Shown here in pieces: positions 1 through 12,414 of a stretch of 64,000 nt of DNA; position 1 is the first letter of the stretch, and each line of letters begins with the position of its first letter. This stretch comes from Daphnia pulex (taxonomy: Eukaryota > Arthropoda > Branchiopoda > Diplostraca > Daphniidae): positions 5,208,001 to 5,272,000 of the forward strand of contig NC_060025.1 of the NCBI RefSeq assembly GCF_021134715.1, given 5' to 3'. The notes below the pieces were generated by a model. The model did not search any database, was not told where the DNA came from, and was given only the letters and a program-made list of their open reading frames with translations. A program made the translations under genes and the position numbers.

Positions 1-3000
1 TTATGTGTTTCATTATTGGCAATCCCAAATCTATTGTTTTATTGCTGATGCAATATGTAAACATTTACAGTTAAGAGTGTTGCGATCGATACATCATTTT
101 TCAACCATATTATTCATTATTCATTCAATTGAAGCAAGACAAAATAAAAATATTACACATGTTTGTTATAGATAGTGTAACGCCCCTACTTAATTTAACG
201 AAGTAAATAGCTGTTACTCGATTATTGCTGTTTTGAATACTCAGGCCTTGTATTCAGTTTGGAAGTTAAGGAAAGATTATTCCGGTAAACGTTAACATAA
301 GTCAAAAATACATCAAGAACTCGGCATACACACAGGCCATAGCCGTATAGCCAGAGTCAAGATCAACAGAAACAAAAATGCAACAACAATAAGAAAAAAC
401 GCGAAAGAGTAAATCAACACTAGACAGGGTGAACAGCCCAGCGTTGACTAAAGAAGAATTACAATTGACGCGATTTTATACGACAAACAATTCAATGCGA
501 TCACCAACGCAAGGTGGCCTCTAAATATATTCACACTTGGGTAAACAGGGATGTATTTGGTATTGGGTGACAGGGAAGTATTCGTGCCTAAGTTTTTATT
601 TCGACCTGGTGATCGAGATTCAAGAAGTAAGAGATACACTTCCAATGGTTTTTTGTGGTTCGCACAGCTGAGAGTGGCTGAGAGAAACTTGGCAAATGGC
701 AAAAAATCAATTTTCGTTTGATGACGAAAACAATTTTTGGACTAGGGGTTCTTAGATCGAAGTTTGATAACATATATTTTAAGGGGATTTTGTTGTTAAC
801 GGGAAGATCCCTTTTAAAATGGAATGAAAAATGTTCGCACATTAGAGAGGGCCTGTAGTAAATCGTACTTCTTTGGCTTTCTTGTACTGGACGGAAAATA
901 TAGTTAGGTGGGTTCACCAAGGCTTTAAAAAAGAGCATCGTTAGCTCTATAAGCTCATGCATAATTTTGATCAGCATGCCATATAAAAAATCATGAAAAT
1001 TTCGATTTGAAATTGAAAATGTTTTTTTCTTAGACTTTTTTCCTCCTTTGTTTCCTCCCGTAGTTGCCGATTTTCCCCAATATATTTTAAATATTAGGGA
1101 CAGGGGGAGAAAAATGATAGGCCTTTGCTACGATCTTTTTTTTTGAAATCTCAATCTTTTCAAGTGCAGTTTATTTTGACTGGGCTGATTTGACATTTTC
1201 TCTGAGCTACTTGCTGTGAAAGATAATTTGTGGAAGTGGATACTTAGAACTTTATGATTGCCTATCTTAAGCGTATTTCTTGTGATGGTTCAGCGCTAGC
1301 ATTTTGCCTAATTTGTTTGTTTATTTCTTAGACCTGACGGGCCTTGAATTGCCACTTTGTTGGACATATTCTTGATTTTATGGTCCAATCCGACTAGAAT
1401 TCCCATCGGTTTGCAAAATCTGATCCTATGTATCGAATGAATTAAATAGCTGAGAATTAAATAGCTCTTGATTATTTTCCGTCTGGACCGTTGATGATGA
1501 CAGTTGGTGTTTTTAGCATCAGTTGACCGAATGAGCTGGCACATACTGAAGTGGTCGAAATCAAGTTTGCAGTCGCGATGCTGCTGGAAGTTGAAGGTTT
1601 ATAGAGACTCTTGCGTCTCCTTTATCACATGTATGTCGCCGTGAGATGTCTCCCTTTGCAGTCATTGCAGTTGTGAGTAGAAGTGCTGTCCTTGATCTCG
1701 TGTTTTCATCCAAAGCAATTTGTTCATCTTTCCAGGTTATGGATGATGCTTCGTTAGGCTCTTTGGAAAACTTGACGGCCAGTGGATTTCTCCACAAAAT
1801 ATACCGTCTATGTCCGGGCGTATTCTCTCCAAAAAGGTTTGTTAAGGTGAACAGCTTTAGTTTACTTTAAATTAGATTTAACCCTTTGAGTCTTATTCAT
1901 TCAAGAAACAATGAGATGAGACATTTTATTGTAGGATATAGTTTCCTTTTTTGGTTTTGCAAGTTAAATGTGGTATTTTGTTTAGGAACATGATCCCAAT
2001 GGTAAACTTGGGCACAAGGATAAATGGAGATCAGCTATCGAAAAGATGTCCAGAAAGGACAACTTGAATGTTATAGTCGTGACCCTTCATCCAAGCTTAT
2101 TGTGCAAAGAATGACTCAGATGATTAGATTATGGTAAAGTCATTCTGTTATTCAACAAATGAGTTTGTTCTGTGAATTTTTAAATTATTTTATAGAATTT
2201 CGTGATTGTGGATGTCCGCTTATCCTTTTTCTGTGAAGACCACGACGACGTAGACTACTGGGAAGGCATCGAGTAGGAGAAAGACACGAGGCACGGAGTT
2301 GTAAGCCGTGTTGCCATCGGAATTGTCTTGAAATATTTTTTTGGCGTAGGAGATGGAGGAAAAAACTATGTTAACTAGAGTTTGGATGAACAGGGTGCAA
2401 GGAAACTGCGCAATCTGCGTAACAAAAGAAACATGGGTTCAAGTGTGGAAATTGCCAAGCCAAACAGGGAAACCTACGTCTGGTCGCTTGGGTGGGGGGG
2501 GGGGGGTGAAGACTACCACTGAGTGGTTTACTTACCAAGAATAGACCGGAAGTAATGCGAGGTCTCCACTGCGTTAGTAGAAGATTGTACTGTGACGTTA
2601 CATCTAATCGAAAATTCACATTACGTAGTAGGACACCACTGATGATTGCGAACATCAACTGTAAAACGACGTTCTTTTTCGTGACAAAGAAATAATTGTA
2701 TCACAAATCAGTGAATATTCTTCATTTATTCACTTCCTTGGCAAGGTCTCTGTTGTAGAGTTAAATTTTGCTGTCACAGCCCTCAGCCTGGAAAATGTGA
2801 TGCCTTGCCATAGTTGAAATGGATGTTTCTAAAATTATTAAAGGTAAACGGTATAAGAAATAGAAAAACCACCGTCACGTTGACCATTATGATTAATGCA
2901 AGCTTGTGAGAAGTTGCTATTAGTCTGGAATTACACGACTCCATCCGCACCTACAGTTGGTATTTGCCACACTGTAGTTATGGAAATTCTGTGGTTGCTT

Positions 3001-3634
3001 TTAACACTTACATCATTTCGGTGGAGGAATACAACTCGTATTATTAATTTTTTTTTGGCGGGGGTGGGGGGGAAGGAGAGAAGGGGAATTACATAAAGGA
3101 ATCACGTCAGATTATAAAAACCCAATTAGGAATATTAAAAATTGTTATTTATGGTTTCACAAAAATGCAAGTTAAACATTTCAATGAAAGACAACAGAAA
3201 CTCGAGGATTCATTTACGAATTTCAATGATGTTGCCTCAACTTCAGATGCCTGTACATATAGGTGAAGGTCTTACTTTGGAGAGACAATTTTGTATGATT
3301 TTGTTCATTTGTGTGATAGTTAAACCGTTAAGAAAAAAGTGCCTGCCTTGCTTTTGAAAGATTCATTGGTATTATAAATATGGTGTTATTTAGAAAAACT
3401 CAGAAGCATTTCATGATGAGTTTCAAGGTACGGGGATTCACAACAGATAATGGATGAAATTTCATTACGTGCTTTAGAGAAAAAGGTGCATCATCACTCC
3501 TAATTGCAATGACATTATTGATTAAAAACAGGAAGAACATTTATTTGATGACAAAATTGACGAGGACATAGTGTACTTTCAGTTAGGGATATATTGACTG
3601 ATCTTCCGCTGAATCCAACAACATTAAATGCAAA
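1..3634. other. Intergenic, no gene supported
   Basis: AT-rich DNA with only short unrelated open frames on both strands. I could not find a conserved domain, a chain of exons with sensible splice sites, or an RNA gene. It contains a G homopolymer near 2500 and a G-rich run near 3060. A minus-strand reading between about 1310 and 1800 has long stop-free stretches but nothing I recognise. Confidence 0.5.
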
Positions 3635-3883
3635 TGTTATTAAAGTTATTTGTTTTGTACTCGTAATAACACTTAGAATATAGATAGTTTACCAAATTAC
3701 TTATATTGCCGTAACAAAATTCATTACCTCATTCAATGACAACACACACACAAGAGAGGGAAATCAGAGTGAGACAGACAAGAAGAAAGGTTCAAGGGAA
3801 CAATACTGAAAGGTAAGGGAAAAGGGTTTCGGCAACATTCTTAACGAGACATTTGTGTTTGACGCTACTCATTTGTTTCAACA
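3635..3883 (-). repeat. Copia 3' LTR (inferred)
   Basis: On the minus strand the unit begins TGTTGAAAC directly after a purine tract (GAGGGGAGG, plus positions about 3884-3892) and ends ..TAATAACA, giving the TG..CA ends and short inverted TGTT/AACA termini typical of LTRs. Its length is about 249 bp. The far boundary at 3635 is inferred from the termini only, because no second LTR copy exists in the window for comparison. Confidence 0.6.
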
Positions 3884-4005
3884 CCTCCCCTCAAACATAA
3901 ATGATTCTCCTCTTACATTGTATTTATCCCTATCTGATCTCTTAACATTAAGAAACGTGGTGTTGGCAATGGTTTAGTGAAAATATCACCAAGTTGTTGA
4001 TTGGT

Positions 4006-7000
4006 TCATATATATCTCACGTCCACGATTCCGTTGGACTGTTGATCACGAATATAGTTGTATTTCACGTCAATGTGTTTGGTCCTCTGGTGAAATTCCG
4101 TGGTGTTTACTACTCTGATTGCGCTTTGACTGTCACTCATCAAAAGAACTGGTCCATTTTCTTTGATTCCAAGTTCTTGTAGAAGGCGTAAAAGCCAGGT
4201 TGCTTCTTTGGCTGCTTCACAGGCAGCAACAAACTCTGCTTCTGTTGTTGATAGTGCTGTGCAGGACTGGCGTTTGCTGCACCACGAAACAGGACCTCCA
4301 TAGAGTAGAAAAACATATCCTGTGGTAGAACGCCGTTTGTCTGTATCGCCAGCATAATCTGCATCACAGTATCCAATGAGAGATTCTTCATCATTCCGCT
4401 TGAAAAGCAAACCATGGTTAGGTGTTCCTGCGAGATAGGCTAAAATCCGTTTGACTCCGTTCCAATGTCCCGGTCCAGGGTTTTGACAATATTGAGAAAC
4501 TTGGTTTACCGCAAAAGCTATATCTGGGCGCGTCATCACCATGAGATTCACAAGTGACCCGATGGCTTCTCGATATGGAACAGAAGACATTTCTTTGGTT
4601 GCGTTCTCTGTTTTCGGTGTCATCTCAGCAGACATTCTTGCGTTAGGGTCAGCAGGTATAGGCTTGGGATTACAGGTATCCATGTTGAACTTCTTGAGGA
4701 TGTTTTCAATGTAGTGATTCTGATTGACAAACAGCAGCCGATGAGAGCGATCTCTGATGATATTAAGTCCAAGATAGCGGTTTGCCTCTGACGTTGTCAT
4801 TTCAAACTCTGTTCGAAGATGTGTAAGAATAGCTGATAAGGAATCCGGTTCATTGCTGCATATGAGGCCGTCGTCAACAAATATTGCTACGACAGTGAAC
4901 TCCTCCCCATGACGACGGTAGTAGATGCAGGAATCAGAGGTGGAACGTGTTAGTCCAAACTTAATTAGGAAATCATTAAATTTGTTGTTCCAACATCTAG
5001 GAGCTTGTTTCAGGCCGTAAAGAGATTTGATCAAGCGGCAGACATCTTTCTCTCTTCCTGGTGATATGAAACCCTCCGGTTGTTCCATGAAAATTTCTTC
5101 TTCTAATTCACCATGAAGAAATGCGGTTTTTACATCCAGTTGGATCATGTCAAGATCAAGAGCAGCAACAAGACTAAAAATTACTCGCAGCGCTGTATGT
5201 TTCACCACTGGGGCATAGGTGTCGCGATAGTCGATGCCTTTTCTTTGTGTGTATCCTTTTGCGACGAGTCTGGCTTTGTACCTCTGTGGAACGTTGTTGT
5301 GTCCTGGTTTGACTTTGAAAAGCCACCGACTTTTGATGGTAGCACGATCTGGTGGAAGAGGAACCAATTCCCAGGTTTTGTTTGTCATTAAGGATTCATA
5401 TTCTTCCAAAATGGCTGCTTTACATTGATCAGCTTGATCACACGACAGCGCTTGTTGATATGAGAGAGGTTCGAATGGCTCAGCAAGTGATTTGGTGAGT
5501 TCTGTTGACAAATCGCCTGACGAAGATATGAGTCCCTTGAAATTTTCAAATTTCAGTATGGGTTTTCTAGATGTTCTTCGTGGTTGAACCACCTCAATTT
5601 GTTGAATTTCACTGCTTGATCTAGGTGCGTTTTGTTGGAGATCTGGTTGTAGTCCACGTACAGGACTTAGATCGCCCGGATGAAGTTCCTCAGTCAACTC
5701 TGTTGTTGATGGGGTTTCTTCCATCAAGATGTCCAATGGTTGATTGACAGGGGATGATTGTCTGACAGTGGCTGTAGGTAAGGTTCCGACAGAATCAGAC
5801 GACATCATTTCTGTAGCCGGTAGTTCTTCTAGTTCCGTAGGAAAAATAAGTGAGTAATCCGTGTTACTCTCAGTGGAGAAAGGTATCTCTTCTTCATTAA
5901 AGATGATGTCTCGGCTAATGAGGACTCGTCGTGTGTCTGGATTCCAAACGCGGTAGGCTTTTGACTCATTGCAGTATCAAACCATAATGCCCATTTTGGC
6001 TTTAGCGTCAAGTTTGCGTCGAACAGCATCTGGGACATGAACAAAAGCCTGACATCCAAACGTACGCAGGTGTGAAACGTCGGGTTTTTTACCGTGCCAC
6101 CTCTCGAATGGAGTTACATCCGATTTCGTTGTTGAAGAGCGATTTAGGACGTATGTTGCAGAGGCTACTGATTCACCCCAGAGTTCGATCGGAACCTTCA
6201 TCGCGTGCATTTGACTTCTTGCAGCTTCCATTAGTGTACGCATAGTCCTCTCTGATACACCATTTTGTTGGGGTGAATGTGGAGCACTGCTTTCGTGTCG
6301 TATTCCATGTTCAGCCAGCCAGGTTACGAGCTCCCCTCCGAAGTATTCGCCGCCCCAGTTGTCAGAGCGAATTGTCTTTACTTCGTTGTTCGTTTATCCT
6401 TTTAGTTGTGCGACAAACTCACGAAGACACTGATCCAGTTGAGATTTTTTCTTGAGAAACCGAGTGACAGTCCATCTGCTATAGTCGTCCTTGAAGATTG
6501 CAAAATAGCGGGATCCACTGGGTGTTGGAACTTGCATCGGACCACATAAATCAGTATGCACTAATTGACCTGTTTCCGTAGCACGAGTCCGTCCAATTTT
6601 GAAAGGAGAACGGTGCATCTTTCCTAAGATACAGCCTTCACACGATGTTTTACAGTCAGTGTTGTTTTCTGATACGTTGAGTCCGGTTGTGTTGTTCAGG
6701 GTGACCATTTTTAGAATTGTTTTGAAGTTCAGATGTGCAAAACGATCATGCCAGGTGGCGAGGGGTACGCCAGCTTTCTTCACTGTTAAGGCTGTTGAGC
6801 TACCAGTTGTTTCTTTAGCTAGGATGTTAAGATAATATAGGGTATTTCCAACTCGTTGACCCTGGATCTCAGTTCGCCCACCACGCACGAAGGTTACAGT
6901 CTCGTTAACAAAGTAAACTTCTGAGCCAGCTTGAGTTGCAGCTCCAATGGAGAATAGATTTGTACCTAGTCCTGGTACATATAGGACATCTCTGATCACA

Positions 7001-8015
7001 CCTGTTAGTGAGCACAAGTGATAAGCCAAATCTCTTTTATGGTTGACAACGTATTAATAATTACCATTAAGGTTCACTCCATTTACTAATGATGTGATCT
7101 CAACTTCGCCTTTGCCTTTAACAGCAAGTTTTGAATTTCCGATTCCAGTGACAAGCCAATTGTCGTCGTCAACTGACAGAAAGTTCCGCATGATTGGTAA
7201 CTGGTCAGTCATATGTTGGGTAGCGCCACTATCAGCAAACCAGTCAAACGCTCTGAAACGACATTCGTTAGTTTGGGTATATAAAGAGAATTGTTTATGT
7301 CCACACCTTCTGGTTGAGAAATTCATGAAGGCTGATGTGTATCCAAAGTCTTGGTTGTTGCTTTCATCTCGAATTCTCTTCCGGCATTTGTCAGCCGTGT
7401 GGCCTGGCTTTCCACAATGTTTATATGTGCATTGGGGTCTGATGTAATTAGAACCCCGGTCTCCGCGGTAAGGATGACCGCCACGGTTTCCACGAAAGTT
7501 TCCACGGTTTCCTCGATAGCCACCGCGAAATTGAGAAGAGGCTGTGTTGTAACAGTACAGTTGTTAGTTTATATAAAAAGAATAAAATGCAGTCTAGTAT
7601 ATAACATACATGACTGATCTGGAGTTCCGGAAAAATATGCTGCATCAGGTGAACTAGGTTTGTTCTGACTACGAATATTTGTCATTTTCTCTTCTTTCAA
7701 TAGCCTCGATGTCAGCAGAGTGATAGTCTTTTCAGCTGCAGGAACACTATCCCAGGCTGATACGAAGTGTAAGTAGTTAGTTGGGAGAGACATAAGAACC
7801 TTTGATATGATTTGTAGTTCAGATATCGGTAGTTGTAAGTCGGTAAGTTGAGCTGCCATTTGTTGAACCGATGAGATGAATGACATCATGGTTTGACCTA
7901 TTATACATGGGACTAATCATGTTGTCTTTGAGAAAAAAAAGGAAGAGAGAATAAACTTCTCTTACCTGGTTGAAACTTGGTTGAACTCACCCGGGTTAGC
8001 AAAGCTCTGACGCCT
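4006..8015 (-). pseudogene. Copia gag-pol polyprotein, interrupted
   Basis: Reading the minus strand: gag fragment (about 8009-7610) with a UBN2-like region; a CCHC knuckle with C-x2-C-x4-H-x4-C spacing near 7400; protease with DSGATQHMT near 7220; the pre-integrase HHCC zinc region and integrase core (about 6800-5980); reverse transcriptase with an FVDD catalytic motif (near 4880); and RNase H with the CDADYAGD and STTEAEFVA motifs (near 4350-4220). The last open block, 4006-5808, is 600 codons. TAA at 7054-7056, TAA at 6394-6396 and TGA at 5977-5979 all lie in one frame, so pol has been disabled by point nonsense changes rather than frameshifts. Gag lies in a different frame until a candidate 68-bp intron (7542-7609) is removed. 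Confidence 0.85.
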
Positions 8016-8022
8016 TAACAGA

Positions 8023-8690
8023 CTAGACAAGTACGAGGGGGAAAAACCGTTCAAACATCAGAAGGTCAAAACCGTGATCTAGAAGTGAATCCTGTAGAAG
8101 ATAGGCAGCCAATGGAGATCTCTCAAATGTGACGTCATTGGGTCTCGTCGACGAGCGCCCGTAATGACGCGAGTAATGCCCATAATGCCCCGCCGCAGCG
8201 TTCTGAGCCTTCTGTAGTGGATACAGTCGCGTTGCTGAAAGATTAGCCAGAAGAAAATTGCCATAGTCTATGTGTGAGAGCACGAAAGCAGAAACAAGTT
8301 GGGCAGCAGCCGGCCGTGAGAGAAATATCCGTATCTTGGCAATTCTCCTTAGCTGGTAGAAGGACGTCCGACAGATATTATCAGATATATATTATTAGAT
8401 TATTAATTTGTTGCTGCATAGTCAAATGTTTGTCTAGGATGACACCAAGGTTCCGAACAGAGTCCGATGGTAGGATAGACGATTCACCAACAATCAGAGG
8501 AAGAGCAGCAGTTTTACACCGACTGGACTTAGAGTGCACCACTAGAGCATTAGTCTTTGACTCATTGAACTTGATAAGGTTATACGTCATCCATTGCTTC
8601 GTCTCGTCAACACAGGCAGTGATAGAGGAGAAGGCCCACTTCTGGTCATTGTGGTCCGGGTCCAGTGTGAAAGATGTATACATCTGAATA
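8023..8690 (-). mobile_element. Non-LTR retrotransposon (LINE) 3' fragment of reverse transcriptase
   Basis: Two adjacent minus-strand frames (8381-8683, then 8023-8283) read as the C-terminal part of a CR1/L2/jockey-like reverse transcriptase. The first contains the thumb-type segment WMTYNLIKFNESKTN followed by VRNLGVILDKHL. The second contains LSHIDYGNFLLANL followed by LQKAQNAAA. These are standard landmarks just after the catalytic palm of such enzymes. The two parts are one frame apart, so the copy is dead. It directly abuts the truncated copia gag on the same strand. Confidence 0.75.
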
Positions 8691-10110
8691 TTATCAGAAT
8701 ACAGGTAAACCGCGACACCGCGTCTAATTGAAATGACATGAATAGGGAAGCAACATGATTTAAAACATTCCTTCTTTACACTGGTCCAATCCTTTTAAAA
8801 GACATTTTTTCAGATGAGAAATATGATCATTTTTTACTGTTTCACGTTGCATGTCGTATTTTGTTCTTCCCTAATAAGCCTAGCCTGGATTTGATCTTAA
8901 AGCAAACAATATCTAGTTTTTTACGCTTTTCAATTTGGTTCGATCTACGGTGACGAGCATATGGTTTATAATGTTCATTGCCTAATTCACCTTGCTGATG
9001 ATTGTATCTATTTCAAATGCTCTCTTCACGAATTGGCCTCATTTCCATTTGAAACCCTGCTTGGTAAACTAAAGCGCATGATAAAAAAAAGAGGAAAGGA
9101 TCTTGCATAACTCTAAAAAAGAATGGGAGAATTAAACAGCAACCCTGCTATGTTAAGGAAATCCAAATTTGATAATGTCAATGCAAATCAATTTTGGATT
9201 AATACTGTGAATCATTGTATTTATCCAAAATCTACCCGTGATATTCCGATATCATTTGTATGATATCCGAAAATTGTATTGTTGAAGTAAAATCTACACA
9301 CATTCAGTTGTTGGATATGAATGTGCTCTCGAAGAAGAGGATTCCCAATTAACTTGTTTTTATAATCGATTTTCAATACTTCCTTAAAGCCACAGTGTTG
9401 GTGTGTTTGTTTCCCTTGGTGTTTCACGGCAGGAAAAAGGCCAAAAACATGATGAAATTTTGATTTTTAAGATGAAAGGGTTGACACTATCTTTAAGCAT
9501 GCACTATTGTAAATTTTGGCTGCAATGGAGCAACCGAATCAACAAGGGCTCCAACCGGGATGGTGAATAAACACACTTTGAAATAGATACAAGTCAAATA
9601 ATTGCACGAATTTACCTGATGTAAAATAAATTGCACAATAATCTGAGTCATTTATGCTCTCACTCGAGTTTACTCTCAGAAATGCTGACATAAAATCTAT
9701 TCGTGCATGCCAAAAATTTACTTAACATCAATTGGCCACAAAGTCCAAATCTGAATGTTCACGATGCACAGTATTAATTATTTTGCAAAAATAGAGCAAT
9801 TTAACTAAAGGGTGCGTACTTTTAACACAAAAAGCGTCGTAATTTTATACTTCCTTACGACGCCTCGATTTGTTCCTCGTTGTCGCCTTGTCCTTAAGTA
9901 CAGTTGTACTTCATGACATCTATACAAGTATACAATCTGTACTTCATGGCCTTGTCGTCTGATATGACTTGCAGCTGTTTACGCTAACTATATTAACCGC
10001 CGTTACTAATGCGATATTTTCGAAATGCTGTTAAATTCTATTGGACCATTTTACTACTGTCACATTTATTTTTTAGACACGAAGATTACTGTAACGAGCA
10101 TCATTAACAG
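8691..10110. other. Intergenic, nothing recognised
   Basis: AT-rich stretch with only short open frames. I see no domain, no exon chain and no inverted or direct repeat of note. Confidence 0.5.
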
Positions 10111-10119
10111 TTAAAAAAT

Positions 10120-12000
10120 TATGGCCTAATGTCTGGAAGTTTCGGAACTGTTAATAGGGAAGGGCAGACGCCTTTCATTTCTAGTTGCTTCTTTTTAATT
10201 GCTGGTATGCCTGTAGTTGAGGGCGTAATTGAGCTTCTTCCGGTTGTTGTTTCTGGTCGGAAAACAATATACGGTCGTTTGACCCCTTTTTCAAACTGTT
10301 CCTGGACCACAGCATTTTGTATTGGTTTATCTAGTATTAGAAAATGTAACGAAATATTCATGTGCGAGATGTAATTAAATTTGTTCTTACCAAAAGAGTT
10401 TTGTGATTTCCAACGCCATAACTCATGGATGTGGAAACCTTTTAATTTCGTTCTGTGCTGGGTGTCGTTTCTTCTTCAGAATCAATTAGACTAAGTAAAG
10501 AAGAAATTTGTGATTCTAGGACACCAAATCTGATCCGGAATTTGGATTTGAAGAAACTGTAAATCCTGGTCCAACAGAGCAATGTTCAACACTGTAGTTG
10601 GATGAAACAGCTTTAGTGATGGTTGGTAGTACGTCTGAATCAAGTACTGAGAAGCGATTCAAAGAAATGTTTGATTCTGCAGCTTCAAATATATTGTCAT
10701 CTGTCGAGTAAAATTTCTCTTTTTCGCTTTCTGACACGCGATTTTCTGTTTGTAAAAGTTGCATTATAAATTATTGGTTAATGCAATTAAATGAAATATA
10801 TCCCGTTATACTTTTTTCGATAATTTTTCTTGAAATCACATTAGAAGTTGATGTATTTACACCAGCAATGACTTCGTCAATGGTTTCGCCTACTGTGTCA
10901 TTTCCCGCGTCTTGAGAGCAATCATCTGTAGAATAGTCATCTGCAAGACATTAGTCAATGTGTTCAAGGATATGTTTTTCATTTATGCCCCCACTCCATC
11001 AGCTACAGTGAGACGATAGCCAATGAGTTTTAGCTTTGTTGTTGGATCCTCATCTGTCACTTTTGCGTTACGTAATACACGACTAAACATGCGAAAGTTG
11101 ACAGCTTTGGCACGGGCATAGGGAAGAGGGATTTCTAACATTCCCCCCTTTCCATTAAAGAAAGCCAGGTAGTCTACAAGAGGAGTCCAACATTGAAGTT
11201 CCTGACCTAATTTTCCGCTTTAGTTTGCTGTTTTACCAATATCAATAAAAAAATTATAAATACCTTTGTGGCAAAGGTATATCATTTCACTGTCATCTTC
11301 TGTATCAACCTTTTGTTTGACAATTTGGTATGTGTCATCTTTTCTTTAATTACAATTTTTTTTCTTCTCTTCTCCAGCAAGGAAGAAGTCGTGTTGATCA
11401 GGAGCTATGGTGCATTTCAGATATTCTCTGTATTTTTGCGTTATTCCACTATTGTTGGTGATTGATTTTTGCTTTGAATTCCGAATAGATGTCCTACAAA
11501 AATTTCAAATTTAAACAACTTAGAAATTGTAAACTTATAAATTTATTCTTAATATTTTGACTCACCAAAAATGCGGAGAAGTTCTACCTACAATGGCGCG
11601 GTCCTGAACCAATGTATGATTTGTGCGTTGATTACTCACTGCATGAATAATTTTTTTTTGCAAATCAACGTAACTTTTCAGATTTCCACGTTCCATTAAT
11701 TTATATAAGGTAATTAATTTTGTCATTACAGGAAAATCATCATTGTCATCGCGTAAATACGAAAACCACATCTAAATTGATTTCAACTTTTAAAAGTGAT
11801 CACAAACAGAAATGTTTTTCAAAAAGAATTACCTTTGCGACTACTTTAGTACCAGGACTGTGTACTCCAGCAATGGAAGGTCCCACAACTAAGTCTGTAT
11901 CATTACGTTTTTTAATTGAAACGTAGTTGTCGAGTAAGAGTTCCGTAAATACACCAGCTATTGTTTGGCATTTCAGGTTTTCAATTTGAATAAACAAAAA
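10120..12000 (-). CDS. Unrecognised multi-exon gene or remnant
   Basis: Several stop-free minus-strand blocks are bounded by plausible splice sites: about 11997-11831 (ending at a GTAATT donor), 11771-11585 (after an AATTTAG acceptor, ending at GTAGGT), about 11460-11345, about 11205-10987 (no start codon; a well-formed stretch including DYLAFFNGKGGMLEIPLPYA and a later RMFSRVLRNAK), about 10940-10850 (acidic, Ser/Thr-rich), 10764-10516 and 10361-10119. I do not recognise the family. Composition changes from globular-looking upstream exons to low-complexity acidic or Ser-rich downstream exons. I did not establish one continuous spliced frame, so this may be a host orphan gene, a decayed one, or part of a mobile element. 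The boundaries are approximate. Confidence 0.33.
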
Positions 12001-12122
12001 ATTTTGTCTTCTCTTGCTGTCCTTTCCGCTTCCTCCTCCATTTCCCTTTTAATAATCCAATTATGTTTTTGTTAAATGTTAAAAATATTAATATTATTTG
12101 AATTTAGGCCTACATGTATTCA

Positions 12123-12381
12123 TAAATTAATAATGCTGTCAAAAGTCTTGAATCGATATCATATTCAATGTGCGCATTCGCTTTTAACCTAAACAGAGTA
12201 AACTTTTGCAAGGTGGGAATAGACATTTGTTCAAGACATAAACAATGCGAAAAAAAAGCACCGAAAACTTCATTTCGCCAAAGGTATAATAGGGAGCTAT
12301 ATAACTTTGAGCATTGATAAATGAGTTAAAGGGTGGGAGTCTTTAAATTAATAATTCTGTCAAAAGTCTTGAATCGATATC
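12123..12381 (+). repeat. Direct repeat pair of about 38 bp
   Basis: A segment starting TAAATTAATAAT and ending GAATCGATATC occurs at 12123-12160 and again at 12344-12381 in the same orientation, with one difference. The pair lies just upstream of the BEL/Pao integrase remnant. It could be the edge of a duplicated flanking region or part of that element's border. No LTR ends are evident. Confidence 0.6.
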
Positions 12382-12414
12382 GATACGGTTCCGACTGGGT
12401 CGCGTCAACCAGCG

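Larger units (their letters stand above)
3635..8015 (-). mobile_element. Copia-type LTR retrotransposon, 5'-truncated and decayed
   Basis: The domain order on the minus strand is gag, CCHC zinc knuckle, aspartic protease, integrase, reverse transcriptase, RNase H, which is the Ty1/copia order. One LTR is visible downstream of RNase H (3635-3883), preceded by a purine-rich tract. The expected 5' LTR and the N-terminal half of gag are absent: gag sequence stops near 8010 and a LINE fragment begins within tens of bases. No target duplication can be assigned because one end is missing. In-frame stop codons show the copy cannot make a full polyprotein, although the pol frame itself has not shifted. 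Confidence 0.88.

Noticed and set aside
2353..2658. Overlapping open frames around the poly-G tract
   Set aside because: No domain, no splice context, and the frame crosses a homopolymer.
7998..8012. Possible primer-binding site for the copia element (TCAGAGC on the minus strand)
   Set aside because: The TGG start of a Met-tRNA site is missing, and the segment reads through as gag coding sequence joined to the next exon.
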